Below the pieces are notes generated by a model. That model saw nothing but the letters and a program-made list of their open reading frames with translations, was not told the DNA's origin and ran no database searches. Both the position numbers and the translations under genes were made by a program. From an uncultured Eubacteriales bacterium (GTDB lineage: Bacteria; Bacillota; Clostridia; Oscillospirales; Feifaniaceae), in the NCBI GenBank assembly GCA_902474785.1, contig CABRXB010000004.1:1-13763 (forward strand): a DNA stretch of 13,763 nt. The letters are read 5' to 3'. Of this stretch, positions 9,001-12,841 are shown in pieces. How positions within the stretch are numbered: the stretch's first letter is position 1; the number at the start of each line of letters is the position of its first letter.

Positions 9001-10983
9001 GCGTGAGGTGTCGCTGATGCCGTCGCCCTCAGCCCAGTTGTTTTTGTTTCCGCTGCCGAAATACTGGTTGGCAATGCCTCCCCAGGCGGTCGACCAGAAG
9101 GTGCCAAGCCAGTTGTAGTCGGTGTCGGCGCGGTATTGCCCCTGAGCCCTGGTGAAGAGCTGGGAGATTTTTTGGTAGTTCCATCTGCTGAACCGGTCAT
9201 TGCCGCCGCCGATGTCCTCCACGCGGCGGCCAAAGTAGCCGTCGCTCTGGAGTGAGACCTGATTATTGTCATCCCAGCCCTGATAGGCGAGCTTTTGCGT
9301 ATTGTTGGTGGCAGACCAGCTTTCCATGCCGCCAAGATCGGCATAGTTGTCCCAGTATAAGGAGGTGGGGAGATTGCTTCTTTTGAGATTCAAATAGGCC
9401 GAGGCGTCGTATTGCAGCAGTTGCACCTCGTCATCCTCGCCCTCAGGCGTCCCGAAGACGACCTCCACAGGGGCCTCTTCCAGCGCCTGTGCGGGCTCTG
9501 CGACCACAGTCTCGTTGACGCCGGGCGCGATGGCGCCTGCCGTGGTCTGCACGCTGCCGCTCACATCGTCGGCCTCGGGCGTGTAGAGCATGGTTGCCAG
9601 ATTGGGGTCGATCGTCTCGCCCGTGTTGTACAGGGAGACGACGGCTTGTCCGCTGCCCGTAATGGCGGTGTCGGGGCCGCCGCCGGTCGGATGTTCAAGC
9701 ACCACCGAGAAGGTCTTGTCGGCCTGCTCCGGCGGCACGGCGACCCCGTCGTTGATCAAAGGGATTTCAATGACGGCCTCTTCCATGTCGCTGGCAAAAT
9801 ACAGTGTGCCGCTGGTGTCTGCATAGTCGACCCCGGCGCGGGCGGTGCCGTCGACCGTGTGGTAATCCACCGTTGCAACATACTGAAGCGCGCCTGTGCG
9901 CTTGACCGTGAGCAGCGCGCTGCCGGACGCCTTGTCGACGGTCAGCGAGGTTGTCTCAAGCGAGAAAAAGCTGGGCAGCACCTCGTCGTTGTCCTCAATG
10001 CTGACAAGAAGGGTGTTTGCCGTGTCATAGAGTTCGCCGCCCTTGCAGGCGTCGATGGTCAGGGTGAAAAGCTCCACATTTTCAGAGATTTCGTCGTTGA
10101 TGGGCGTGATGCGGATCTCCTTGACCCATTCGCCCTCGGCAAAGGTCATGTAAAATTCATAGGTGTCAAACTCGCCCTCGGAGAGATCGAGCGTGTGAAA
10201 GGACTGGGCGGGGTTGCGGTCGAGATCTTCGGGGATGTCGATTGCCTCGTTTTGCTCCTCCACATAGGGGATGCCGCCAAACGAGTCGGTGCAAAACAAG
10301 ACGCCGTCCGCCGCGTAGACACAGCGAAAATCGGAGACCTCAAGCGCTTCATTGGAGACGTCGAGCGTCTGATCGGTGCAGTCATCGAGATCGACCCAGG
10401 CGCCCGAAGCCGTCAGACCTTGCCACTGGTAGCTGTCGGCCTCGATATCGGCGCGCAAAATTGTGTTGCCCCAGACGGGTTCTCCGGCCTCGTCCACGGT
10501 GTTCTCGGTTGCGCTCTCGGCCACAACAGCCACCGGTTCGGCGGGGGCCTGCGGCAGCATCTCAAAGCCAAAGGGCTGATAGGCGGCGATGGGCAGCATG
10601 TCCTCCACCTCGATGACGTAGTCGTTGACACCGGCTGCCGTTGCAAAGCTGTAGGCGCCGTCGTCAAGCTGCGTCACAACGGGCGAGAGAGACAGCGTGA
10701 GCTGTGCCTTGCCCTTGGTGCCGCCCAGACGGTAAACCTTGATGGTCTGCGCGGCAGAGCCCTCTTTTGTGGCTAGCTGACTGGATTCAAAGGCAAATGT
10801 ACCATAGGGGAATTCCTCTTCCCATGATTGGCTGTTTTCAATGGGGTTTCCATCCTTGTCGGTCAGAATCATGCTTGGCGCTTGCTTTTGATCCTGCATG
10901 ACAGCCAGAGCTGGTGTTGTCAAATTGAAAAGCAGGATGACGCTGAGCAGCATGCTGATAACCCTTGTCCTGATTTGATACAC
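1..10983 (-). CDS. Giant secreted multidomain surface protein (partial, C-terminus beyond left edge)
   Basis: The frame reads from a GTG at 10983-10981 to base 1 without a stop, giving at least 3661 residues. I chose GTG because GGAGGAGGA lies 7 nt upstream and a good signal peptide follows. An in-frame ATG at 11001 has a poor ribosome site and would add an acidic MEEEQT leader. Domains in order: signal peptide 1-27; Calx-beta/Ig-like block about 45-455; unrecognised beta-rich region about 520-990; hydrophobic-strand block about 1474-1815; probable beta-propeller about 1870-2640 interrupted by an aromatic helix at 2140-2217; CARDB-like modules about 2775-3020; Ig-like domain about 3380-3475. 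Cysteines are rare (about ten). Calx-beta, Ig and CARDB modules are typical of extracellular adhesins, so a surface adhesion or structural role is inferred; no catalytic motif was recognised. It lies 47 bp behind a TetR gene and is probably cotranscribed with it. Any wall anchor would be outside the window. Confidence 0.93.
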   Translation of the reverse strand, partial: MYQIRTRVISMLLSVILLFNLTTPALAVMQDQKQAPSMILTDKDGNPIENSQSWEEEFPYGTFAFESSQLATKEGSAAQTIKVYRLGGTKGKAQLTLSLSPVVTQLDDGAYSFATAAGVNDYVIEVEDMLPIAAYQPFGFEMLPQAPAEPVAVVAESATENTVDEAGEPVWGNTILRADIEADSYQWQGLTASGAWVDLDDCTDQTLDVSNEALEVSDFRCVYAADGVLFCTDSFGGIPYVEEQNEAIDIPEDLDRNPAQSFHTLDLSEGEFDTYEFYMTFAEGEWVKEIRITPINDEISENVELFTLTIDACKGGELYDTANTLLVSIEDNDEVLPSFFSLETTSLTVDKASGSALLTVKRTGALQYVATVDYHTVDGTARAGVDYADTSGTLYFASDMEEAVIEIPLINDGVAVPPEQADKTFSVVLEHPTGGGPDTAITGSGQAVVSLYNTGETIDPNLATMLYTPEADDVSGSVQTTAGAIAPGVNETVVAEPAQALEEAPVEVVFGTPEGEDDEVQLLQYDASAYLNLKRSNLPTSLYWDNYADLGGMESWSATNNTQKLAYQGWDDNNQVSLQSDGYFGRRVEDIGGGNDRFSRWNYQKISQLFTRAQGQYRADTDYNWLGTFWSTAWGGIANQYFGSGNKNNWAEGDGISDTSRSVNLVRIVGHEAGWIKNYSYWFNVKKGDQGMFISLGIEDKGGADTGSPNGEVYQKARGERRYLNSPLKYYVHTADDNALTANQKTALYSNIAPKVSVVQGKGGVTSAGKVYVGTEFSLSKPLWSSYAYANNTAVFLSKAGDTANRYNSGSVASNGTASLQLMGGGSNSFASGGNLDVNTQYAVNVILNRRQNIKIDISPSVPRAQGGQSIDPGKIGSASDTFWSRATIRVNGAQNKSGVTFTPTTTTATKNNFSSVDSSATISSSTTFDNIRSINFGLPKEDQILFNGVQYNGNEDIPIPISMFGMNTLAFTYYHEDYVSVESDMKLIITRVEHYVDLNGNGQLDGTLNRENNFDLKEVKGVKDVLVRTMDAEEYAITEFWPLVDENGKTVQQFLKFYYNMTPRCLTVPVRDDASEDDRAQILPAFVTSVTDASQKAALSTEMQGYRFITSGKHSHGYPIYDNAGNKVGDKVAGTYSGDDKFMYTAKANATESVDFALGGDFSPIAPTYVYQKQGSQTKTSHEAPSVFLEKSENEGYALSDITYRREDWKPDYHGNLLYEFQDPTAIFVSDSLVGENLPVAPLVEAGNNANGGKDKYDVSALNGYLGSFNPLDTVSLCIRPQTMKTDEIHSAFDVDAQAVSTFDAIQSGEHTIEVDSSNAAGFKTVPDASGLRRTTAGDKDVEQGADTSASSNSMPEFNVDLGVELPSLSVGLTDFVTLITDGSEFGFSIGIPVFKAEKSKSAYTTSDELYGSTKPAYGKTETSFSESVGNLKKVKDAFANPGKLINSEEWKAAKNAKAKALDSDKLVKSKGFEFSVAFNVTVMFKYSPTDNTYHFSSAMVFLQFGFQFKVTARLTVCPIVYAYFVVGASLKLAGGVINEREVVENTNALIDVNDADDILGMGVSNSDYTSGKALRIAPNLTKGGNASSWSDEPDDTARGKALLKGDKGDAFTFVSKSDAVNLYFSGKVKVELKTGEDWNNLGYVASDGKSPVLVMFDEKVDGVADQEVRITVLDEAASFDTIAPISSVRNETFFSGLSLTPAIFLEVGAGIGVEVLKVEIYLKASIGCSMAFATRENNAATKGSQLRDPSSSSLSLMGASASVTSLDDSVSALGDDKVTPFSFNSMTFRAGFGVRVVLILFNFELDVVQFGIDYSKEQVGKGEDGFKKNGWKFAWYVLNGGETIKSYDLSGVDDSDGFPGIKITLPSNTFTAQQIFGPENAKMVVDEISAFAFDPENLDDNEFQISGYSSSRDAFRLATGLATGTDYELLTVGQDNYLLYTISRENPQNPVDSNMLVLSKIQNTGENVGLAHPATGSTESGKNYLAVDDDDTGDLDFSGNATGDTIHVSWVSYETETPAAGDAGGAAAMPTQARPFYESGLFKVYMDKDNYEDEKFTPKEPSKPAPVVEEPADSLPDPAPTEPSGDEVTTMPDEADYYVTAEVYDTLDEDGKAKYSATSETGDETNYHVAIGYNNYNEAKAVYDEKAELYEQWQSWREYEALKGQWDKYNDYISSDAYQQYEADYQQYEDDLSIYEDWFNYFNGEREAADTAQSQLAASAKNTVVKTAFFQVVPADQMSDDNASTFSEPKVIGANSEDADGSDGYKFLPAVSADGKLTFYARTNNYSEEEKQAATARAQEFYKASRGDVSTDSEGVSSGEGDPTAAFRYAYSTSMDDVYGKNTAFLFSYTKDDGTVVTTGFTPTGWDQGPGTRLSSASMVMLDDSTFYLAYTATQTQTVVDDDSYGDMSVHKLYLQMGTIDAETGEVSLEPAKMLRQLVDVNDYGHGVNSALVTGLNGVVTGQDINQPYDGVYVNRDNSGATMLDHFEDPYFGVVRFLRGDLGSLSGEEENFAESLQFKALDASSSLFMLFEMNGTTYVVPESSLKTITATEGDKAGKGMIIPFFTPSEDNRTRGNMSIGADGEGRIAAVYTDTMPNTTNNALFVSTYDPATASFGEGRMLAMNYMQVYEDSIAAGWSPQDTEQAYYGKLAGYNATEDDPSGKPGNKQGGMTSFTFSNLAVALGLKKTVEPATVSSLSGGTEPQNGKRERPVVAFNAGEPPKAIENSTLVILTQGTRTELTQTPFLGDGSSTLIVPKTNDDGSIVSSTGFYALSFGVGTKNVGEASITFEEPTFVPGAQLRPIVSFKNTGDVPLSASPTQPMTVELWISAQPETGEEGVTYGTGEHLFTWKITQNIAVGQSVSTTLDVKDGSIISTDSYTAKLPTDLEGRKFYFTVREFAGEEGSDAPAIDNPFNYSSMADEKGVTRTIEAKPELAIENLVFKTLGVDETGDNVRVAVSMDVTNRGTKDAVAPYLQFAYQTGRTMEEVSPGDTDYQKAVYGALDLTGSNFTVNRQEIISALSGDSDASRGVLRLIDKDGNSNIDQNHKRFVEGELLISKDAYCEATATGSLNLKVTVFEEGDVITALSSTGLQTSNFDNEYSGSNNVGFKELEPMSFFTAPTKITLPMNTALRISLPVTTTTKQPPVITVSELNIQAVETQEKRLGILYYDMGASGTGKDGYLVLQPTAQGSGIIRVSDVNTASSVDIAFTVDEKGSGLNIFRDNEIFTWYDANGRRINLDTDSFGAFWTFQESVADWGHVGGVADQIIEVPYRGDLAKANQSGVSFSFTTLAETIDLYFDGTVRVTSDVSKFNPISLTASGGNGTSGYRTINLGENPKNEARTVTVTVTSDHALFDKMVQTFSKNQDILPDTGGAAPLIYFSRILPEVGSLKSSDYPDGFPLTVYIVDETGLTPPTLTPGSANAASQNFISHNDAFCQFDVLVKQNGTFSISASDTAGNTSTRNINVGWFSASDEPTTTDTPVALEVELRYRDASGAFIEPGNLLKKDQYAFADVNAAEGAKVSVQYYSVTTSTITTSYALVEESAGVWKLKKTVTRTNAAGSTIGDPVITTTDATATTPVPDTSVATETKGEWVDVSASTEDLTLGLYPVINNAVYKVTASINGGGSSTRLFLMDRLNTDLPSIDLTTVTAADAAEQ
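559..846 (-). other. Bacterial Ig-like domain (residues about 3380-3475)
   Basis: The strand 'NGTFSISASDTAGNTS', with SDTAGN at 3457-3462, is the typical last-strand signature of bacterial Ig-like repeats. After it, residues about 3480-3661 form further Thr-rich beta sequence that continues past the window edge. Confidence 0.6.
1924..2661 (-). other. Two CARDB/Ig-like modules (residues about 2775-3020)
   Basis: The first module has 'RPIVSFKNTGDVPL' around 2804-2817, and the second has 'VSMDVTNRGTKDA' around 2960-2972. Both match the beta-strand plus 'N-x-G-T/D' turn of CARDB (cell adhesion related domain in bacteria) and related Ig-like modules. They are likely spacer or adhesion units of the stalk. 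Confidence 0.6.
4333..4566 (-). other. Aromatic heptad helix inserted in the propeller region (residues 2140-2217)
   Basis: This segment lacks Pro and is strongly helical in composition, while its surroundings are beta-rich. Tyr and Trp recur every 3 or 4 residues: Y2152, W2155, W2158, Y2161, L2164, W2168, Y2171, then Y2180, Y2183, Y2187, Y2190, L2194, Y2197, F2201, F2204. That is a coiled-coil register with aromatic core positions. It could be a stalk or a dimerising hairpin. Confidence 0.6.
4405..4446 (-). repeat. Tandem 21-bp (7-codon) duplication in the helix
   Basis: Codons 2180-2186 (YQQYEAD) and 2187-2193 (YQQYEDD) are tandem copies. At DNA level a 16-bp stretch is identical at 4411-4426 and 4432-4447, with a period of exactly 21 bp. 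This is a recent in-frame duplication of one heptad. Confidence 0.85.
5539..6564 (-). other. Alternating hydrophobic-strand block (residues about 1474-1815)
   Basis: Three clusters of long strands with alternating hydrophobic residues occur: about 1474-1540 (FEFSVAFNVTVMF onward), 1701-1738 (FLEVGAGIGVEVL and after) and 1787-1815 (FGVRVVLILFNFELDV). They are too polar in alternation to be ordinary transmembrane helices. They resemble amphipathic beta-strands of a large sheet, groove or barrel. I do not recognise the family. Confidence 0.45.
7963..7995 (-). other. Possible calcium-binding loop DxNxNGxLD (residues 997-1007)
   Basis: Residues 998-1006 read D-L-N-G-N-G-Q-L-D, matching the DxNxNGxxD pattern of dockerin/EF-hand-like and thrombospondin type-3-like loops. 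A similar loop, D-K-D-G-N-S-N-I-D, occurs at 3038-3046 (bases 1846-1872). No paired helix is obvious at either site, so these are isolated calcium-loop candidates. Confidence 0.5.
8014..9426 (-). other. Unrecognised beta-rich, Trp/Tyr/Asn-rich module (residues about 520-990)
   Basis: I do not recognise a family here. The segment is rich in aromatic and Asn/Gly residues (YWDNY at 543-547, then repeated W-containing strands and GTFWSTAWGG). It continues with strand-like Thr/Ser-rich stretches. No catalytic or metal signature was found. It looks like an extracellular beta-sandwich or jelly-roll type fold, possibly ligand-binding, but this rests on composition alone. Confidence 0.4.
9619..10851 (-). 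other. N-terminal Calx-beta / Ig-like block (residues about 45-455)
   Basis: The first module (about 45-140) has a YGTFAF entry and a VYRLGG strand like degenerate Calx-beta domains. The second (about 160-230) is Ig-like, with YQWQ at 185-188 and a YRC-type strand at 220-221. Two clearer Calx-beta modules follow. One has ITPIND at 292-297 and ends IEDNDE at 329-334. The other (about 338-455) has VDYHTVDGTA at 372-381, then AGVDY and IPLIND. Calx-beta domains are commonly calcium-binding beta-sandwiches in adhesion proteins. Whether these bind calcium is an inference. Confidence 0.75.
10903..10983 (-). other. Sec signal peptide of the giant protein
   Basis: Residues 1-27 have a basic n-region (two arginines at residues 5 and 7), a hydrophobic core from about V8 to L21, and a c-region ending P-A-L-A. 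Signal peptidase I cleavage is predicted after A27, just before V28. This supports export across the cytoplasmic membrane and supports the GTG start. Confidence 0.85.
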
Positions 10984-10990
10984 GGTTTGT

Positions 10991-10999
10991 TCCTCCTCC
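10991..10999 (-). promoter_or_regulatory. Shine-Dalgarno that sets the GTG start of the giant gene
   Basis: On the minus strand the run GGAGGAGGA is followed by 7 nt and then GTG. The same bases would be codons 1-4 if the upstream ATG at 11001 were used. The strong ribosome site therefore argues for the GTG. Confidence 0.8.
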
Positions 11000-11030
11000 A
11001 TACCTGAATGAAAGCCGGGGCATCTATCTT

Positions 11031-11834
11031 CTAATCAATGGTCGCAACCGATTGAGAAAGCGTCGCAGTGCAGGAAAAAGGGGAGAGGCCGACAGGCGTG
11101 CCCGCCGGTGAAGCCAAGGAAAATCGGTTGTGGGCTTCACACATAAAAATGCCCTCCTCCGCATTCTGGACGACCTCTTTAATCAGATTTTCTGCAAATT
11201 GATATAAGTCCATTGCCAGCACTTGGCTTATGATGGATTCTCTGATTTCAAGGGGCACATCGTATAGCTTAAACGTGATGGACAGACAACGGCGCAGCTT
11301 GCGCTCCATTGTAAAGTACAGGTCGCAGGGTTTTGCCATGTAGCCGCGCAGGATGCTGCCCGAGGCAATTTCCAGCTCATAAAAAACCACGCCCGTGGCA
11401 GCGGGCATGTTTTTTGCAAAGATGTGCATCAGCCAGTTTGTCATCTTTTTGTAGATGAGTTTCGAGGTGGTGGAAAGGGAGTGCGCCATCACATAGACGT
11501 CGCGCAGCGCCTCGCTTTGCTCGGTGATATAAAGCTGAAGAGCGATTTCAACGCCATAGAGCAGAAGAGGATCCCCCTCCTCGCCGAGTAGCAGCTCGAC
11601 TTGTTCAAACTGGTAGTCAAACACATAGGAGGTAAGTGAGAACAATATGGTCTCCTTGTCGGGAAAGGCTCTGAAAAAGGCGCTTGTGGTCATTTCTGCC
11701 AGATTGGAAATCTGCGCTATGGTGGTCTTTTGGTATCCGGATTCCAAAAACAGCGTTACGGCGGCACGCATCATTTTGCTCCTCGTAATCTGCCCGTTTC
11801 TTCGTAACGATTTTTGTGTCGACGGCTCCGTCAT
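11031..11834 (-). CDS. TetR/AcrR family transcriptional regulator
   Basis: This is a 267-aa DNA-binding regulator. Residues 17-64 form the TetR helix-turn-helix: TRSKMMRAAVTLFLESGY, then TTIAQIS, and the recognition helix MTTSAFFRAFPDKETIL. The family usually recognises a palindrome and is released by a ligand bound in the C-terminal helical domain, here about 70-235. The last 30 residues or so are Ser/Pro/Thr-rich and make it longer than the typical 190-220 aa. ATG at 11834 is preceded by AGAGGAGGG about 6 nt away. An overlapping ATG 4 nt upstream opens a different, non-homologous frame. It precedes the giant surface gene by 47 bp in the same direction, so it likely controls itself and that gene. 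The ligand is unknown. Confidence 0.92.
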   Translation of the reverse strand: MTEPSTQKSLRRNGQITRSKMMRAAVTLFLESGYQKTTIAQISNLAEMTTSAFFRAFPDKETILFSLTSYVFDYQFEQVELLLGEEGDPLLLYGVEIALQLYITEQSEALRDVYVMAHSLSTTSKLIYKKMTNWLMHIFAKNMPAATGVVFYELEIASGSILRGYMAKPCDLYFTMERKLRRCLSITFKLYDVPLEIRESIISQVLAMDLYQFAENLIKEVVQNAEEGIFMCEAHNRFSLASPAGTPVGLSPFSCTATLSQSVATID

Positions 11835-11902
11835 ACATTCCCTCCTCTCGGCAGATATCTATTTGTACCTATAGTCGCGATTAAAAACCGAAGCTTAATC
11901 AC

Positions 11903-11939
11903 AATTATAATTTGTCATTTTATTGAAGTCAGGATCAAT
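11903..11939. promoter_or_regulatory. Candidate TetR operator(s) over the promoter
   Basis: Two inverted repeats overlap the promoter. ATTGA-N8-TCAAT (11922-11939) covers the -35, and the 10-bp palindrome AATTATAATT (11903-11912) covers the -10. Either could be an autoregulatory operator. Both are short and AT-rich, so they may be chance. Confidence 0.3.
11904..11932 (-). promoter_or_regulatory. Sigma-A-type promoter for the TetR / giant-protein transcript
   Basis: On the minus strand, -35 CTGACT (11932-11927) is separated by exactly 17 bp from a perfect -10 TATAAT (11909-11904). Transcription would begin near 11897, leaving about 60 nt of leader before the TetR ATG. This is the best promoter seen in the window. 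No equally good one was found in the 47-bp gap before the giant gene. Confidence 0.65.
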
Positions 11940-11975
11940 TCTGGAAACAACAAAAAAACAGCAGGGGGGAACTAC

Positions 11976-12004
11976 TTGTGTTTGGCGGGGGAATATAGTA
12001 AGAT
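11976..12004 (+). promoter_or_regulatory. Possible promoter for the cysteine-rich protein / ECF operon
   Basis: TTGTGT (11976-11981), a 17-bp spacer and TAAGAT (11999-12004) give a moderate sigma-A match. It points rightward, about 335 bp before the first plus-strand gene. The two divergent promoters are only about 45 bp apart, so a regulator bound here could affect both. Confidence 0.35.
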
Positions 12005-12093
12005 AACATAAAAGATCAGGCGCGGCAGAGGCGCAAAACGGGTGAACGCAGGCGCAAGGGCTGCGAAGGTGAGATGCCTCGCAGCGCGGGGAG

Positions 12094-12120
12094 AATCGCA
12101 GGCCATTTTTGGAAGCGATT
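12094..12120 (+). other. Hairpin followed by a short T run
   Basis: AATCGC (12094-12099) pairs with GCGATT (12115-12120). An inner CCA/TGG stem closes a four-T loop, and TTTTG follows. It resembles a weak intrinsic terminator or attenuator on the plus strand. Confidence 0.35.
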
Positions 12121-12158
12121 TTGTCAGTCCGCCCTGCCGCCGCGTATATTTGCAAGGG

Positions 12159-12192
12159 AAAGGCCGCGCCTGTATGCCCAGGCACGGCCTTT
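12159..12192. terminator. Strong hairpin, terminator-like
   Basis: Twelve-base arms AAAGGCCGCGCC (12159-12170) and GGCACGGCCTTT (12181-12192) pair with one mismatch (a G-U wobble on the minus strand) around a 10-nt loop. GCGTTTTCC follows on the plus side. It lies between divergent genes, where a plain terminator is not expected, so a regulatory role within the leader is possible. Confidence 0.45.
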
Positions 12193-12338
12193 GCGTTTTC
12201 CACAGGCCGAAAGAGCCGCAGCGCGATAAAATCGGGCGCCGCAAAGCGGCCTTTGGGCTGGAAAGGTCAGGCCCCTCAAAAGAAACGCTGAAAACTGGCT
12301 GACGCTGGCAGGCTGCCTTGCGTGAGCGGGAGGTCAAG

Positions 12339-12614
12339 ATGGACAAAGACACAAAAGCGGATGCAACCTATTTTTGCAACAGGGACTGCCGATATTTCCC
12401 CTGCCACCCCGTGGGGGAGGACGGGTTTTTCAACTGCCTTTTCTGCTATTGTCCGCTCTATGCGCTGGGAGAGGCGTGCGGCGGGACGTTTCACTACACG
12501 CAGGACGGGCTCAAGGATTGCAGCGCCTGCGCCATTCCCCATCTGCCGGGCGGATATAAATTTGTGATGGGCCGCATGCCAAACGTGATGGAGCAAGCGC
12601 GCAAAAAGGGATAG
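12339..12614 (+). CDS. Cysteine-rich small domain protein (PF04071-like)
   Basis: This 91-aa cytosolic protein has nine cysteines (13, 17, 22, 33, 36, 38, 47, 61, 64) plus His23 and His68. The core CxxxCxxxxPCH, then FNCLFCYCPLY, CGG, and KDCSxCxxPH matches the 'cysteine-rich small domain' family, presumed to bind metal. Members are often found with cobalamin biosynthesis or uptake genes, so a cobalt/B12 link is inferred here. The start is ATG 12339, with GGGAGG 5 nt upstream. An in-frame TTG at 12318 lacks a comparable site. It is followed after 227 bp by the ECF T-subunit frame on the same strand. Its exact biochemical function is unknown. Confidence 0.85.
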   Translation: MDKDTKADATYFCNRDCRYFPCHPVGEDGFFNCLFCYCPLYALGEACGGTFHYTQDGLKDCSACAIPHLPGGYKFVMGRMPNVMEQARKKG

Positions 12615-12841
12615 GTCGATCAACTTCGGAAAAACGGACTTTTTGTGCGGGCGGCAGCCGGGGCATGTTGTAAACCAAAGAGCGAAATGCGTTTTACAGC
12701 GACCGCCGCTCTCAAACGGCCGGGCCGAAGGCGTTTTTTCCTGGCAGAACTGTCGGGAAAAGAGCGCGCGGGGAAAAAGGCGCGCGCATCGGCCCATGAA
12801 AAAAAGCGGCGGTTTGCCGGGAAAGAAGGGTGGGATAAGCC
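12615..12841 (+). other. 227-bp spacer with possible attenuator
   Basis: No supported gene is present. AGAGCG (12679-12684) can pair with CGCTCT (12707-12712), and TGTAAA (12669-12674) with TTTACA (12693-12698); the two stems interlock. A GC-rich stretch at 12704-12733 (CGCC/GGCG outer, CGGC/GCCG inner) is followed by six Ts (12734-12739), like a weak terminator. GCGCGC arms at 12764-12769 and 12780-12785 form another hairpin. Confidence 0.3.

Larger units (their letters stand above)
12011..12338 (+). ncRNA. Structured leader upstream of the cysteine-rich gene (unassigned)
   Basis: No convincing gene lies in this stretch. It contains a series of hairpins: 12060-12085 (9-bp stem with one bulge, 7-nt loop), 12094-12120 (AATCGC/GCGATT outer stem), 12159-12192, and a further set to 12255. 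I looked for the conserved boxes of cobalamin, TPP, THF and Moco riboswitches and did not see them. It may be an uncharacterised cis-regulatory leader or simply a GC-rich spacer with repeats. Confidence 0.4.

Noticed and set aside
10838..11023. Minus-strand 61-codon frame spanning the TetR/giant-gene gap
   Set aside because: It overlaps the signal-peptide region out of frame. The giant frame has the ribosome site and a sensible signal peptide.
11617..11838. Minus-strand 73-codon frame starting 4 nt before the TetR ATG
   Set aside because: It is out of frame with the clear TetR helix-turn-helix and has no recognisable features.
12042..12302. Plus-strand 86-codon frame in the leader
   Set aside because: It is rich in Arg/Gly/Pro with no ribosome site and covers the hairpins; more likely non-coding.
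12011..12338. Cobalamin riboswitch upstream of a cobalamin-linked gene
   Set aside because: I did not find the conserved B12-box or GCCACTG-type segments; an Infernal search against RF00174 would be decisive.
11972..12352. Minus-strand frames of 102-126 codons across the leader
   Set aside because: No ribosome site, no domain signal, and they run through strong hairpins.
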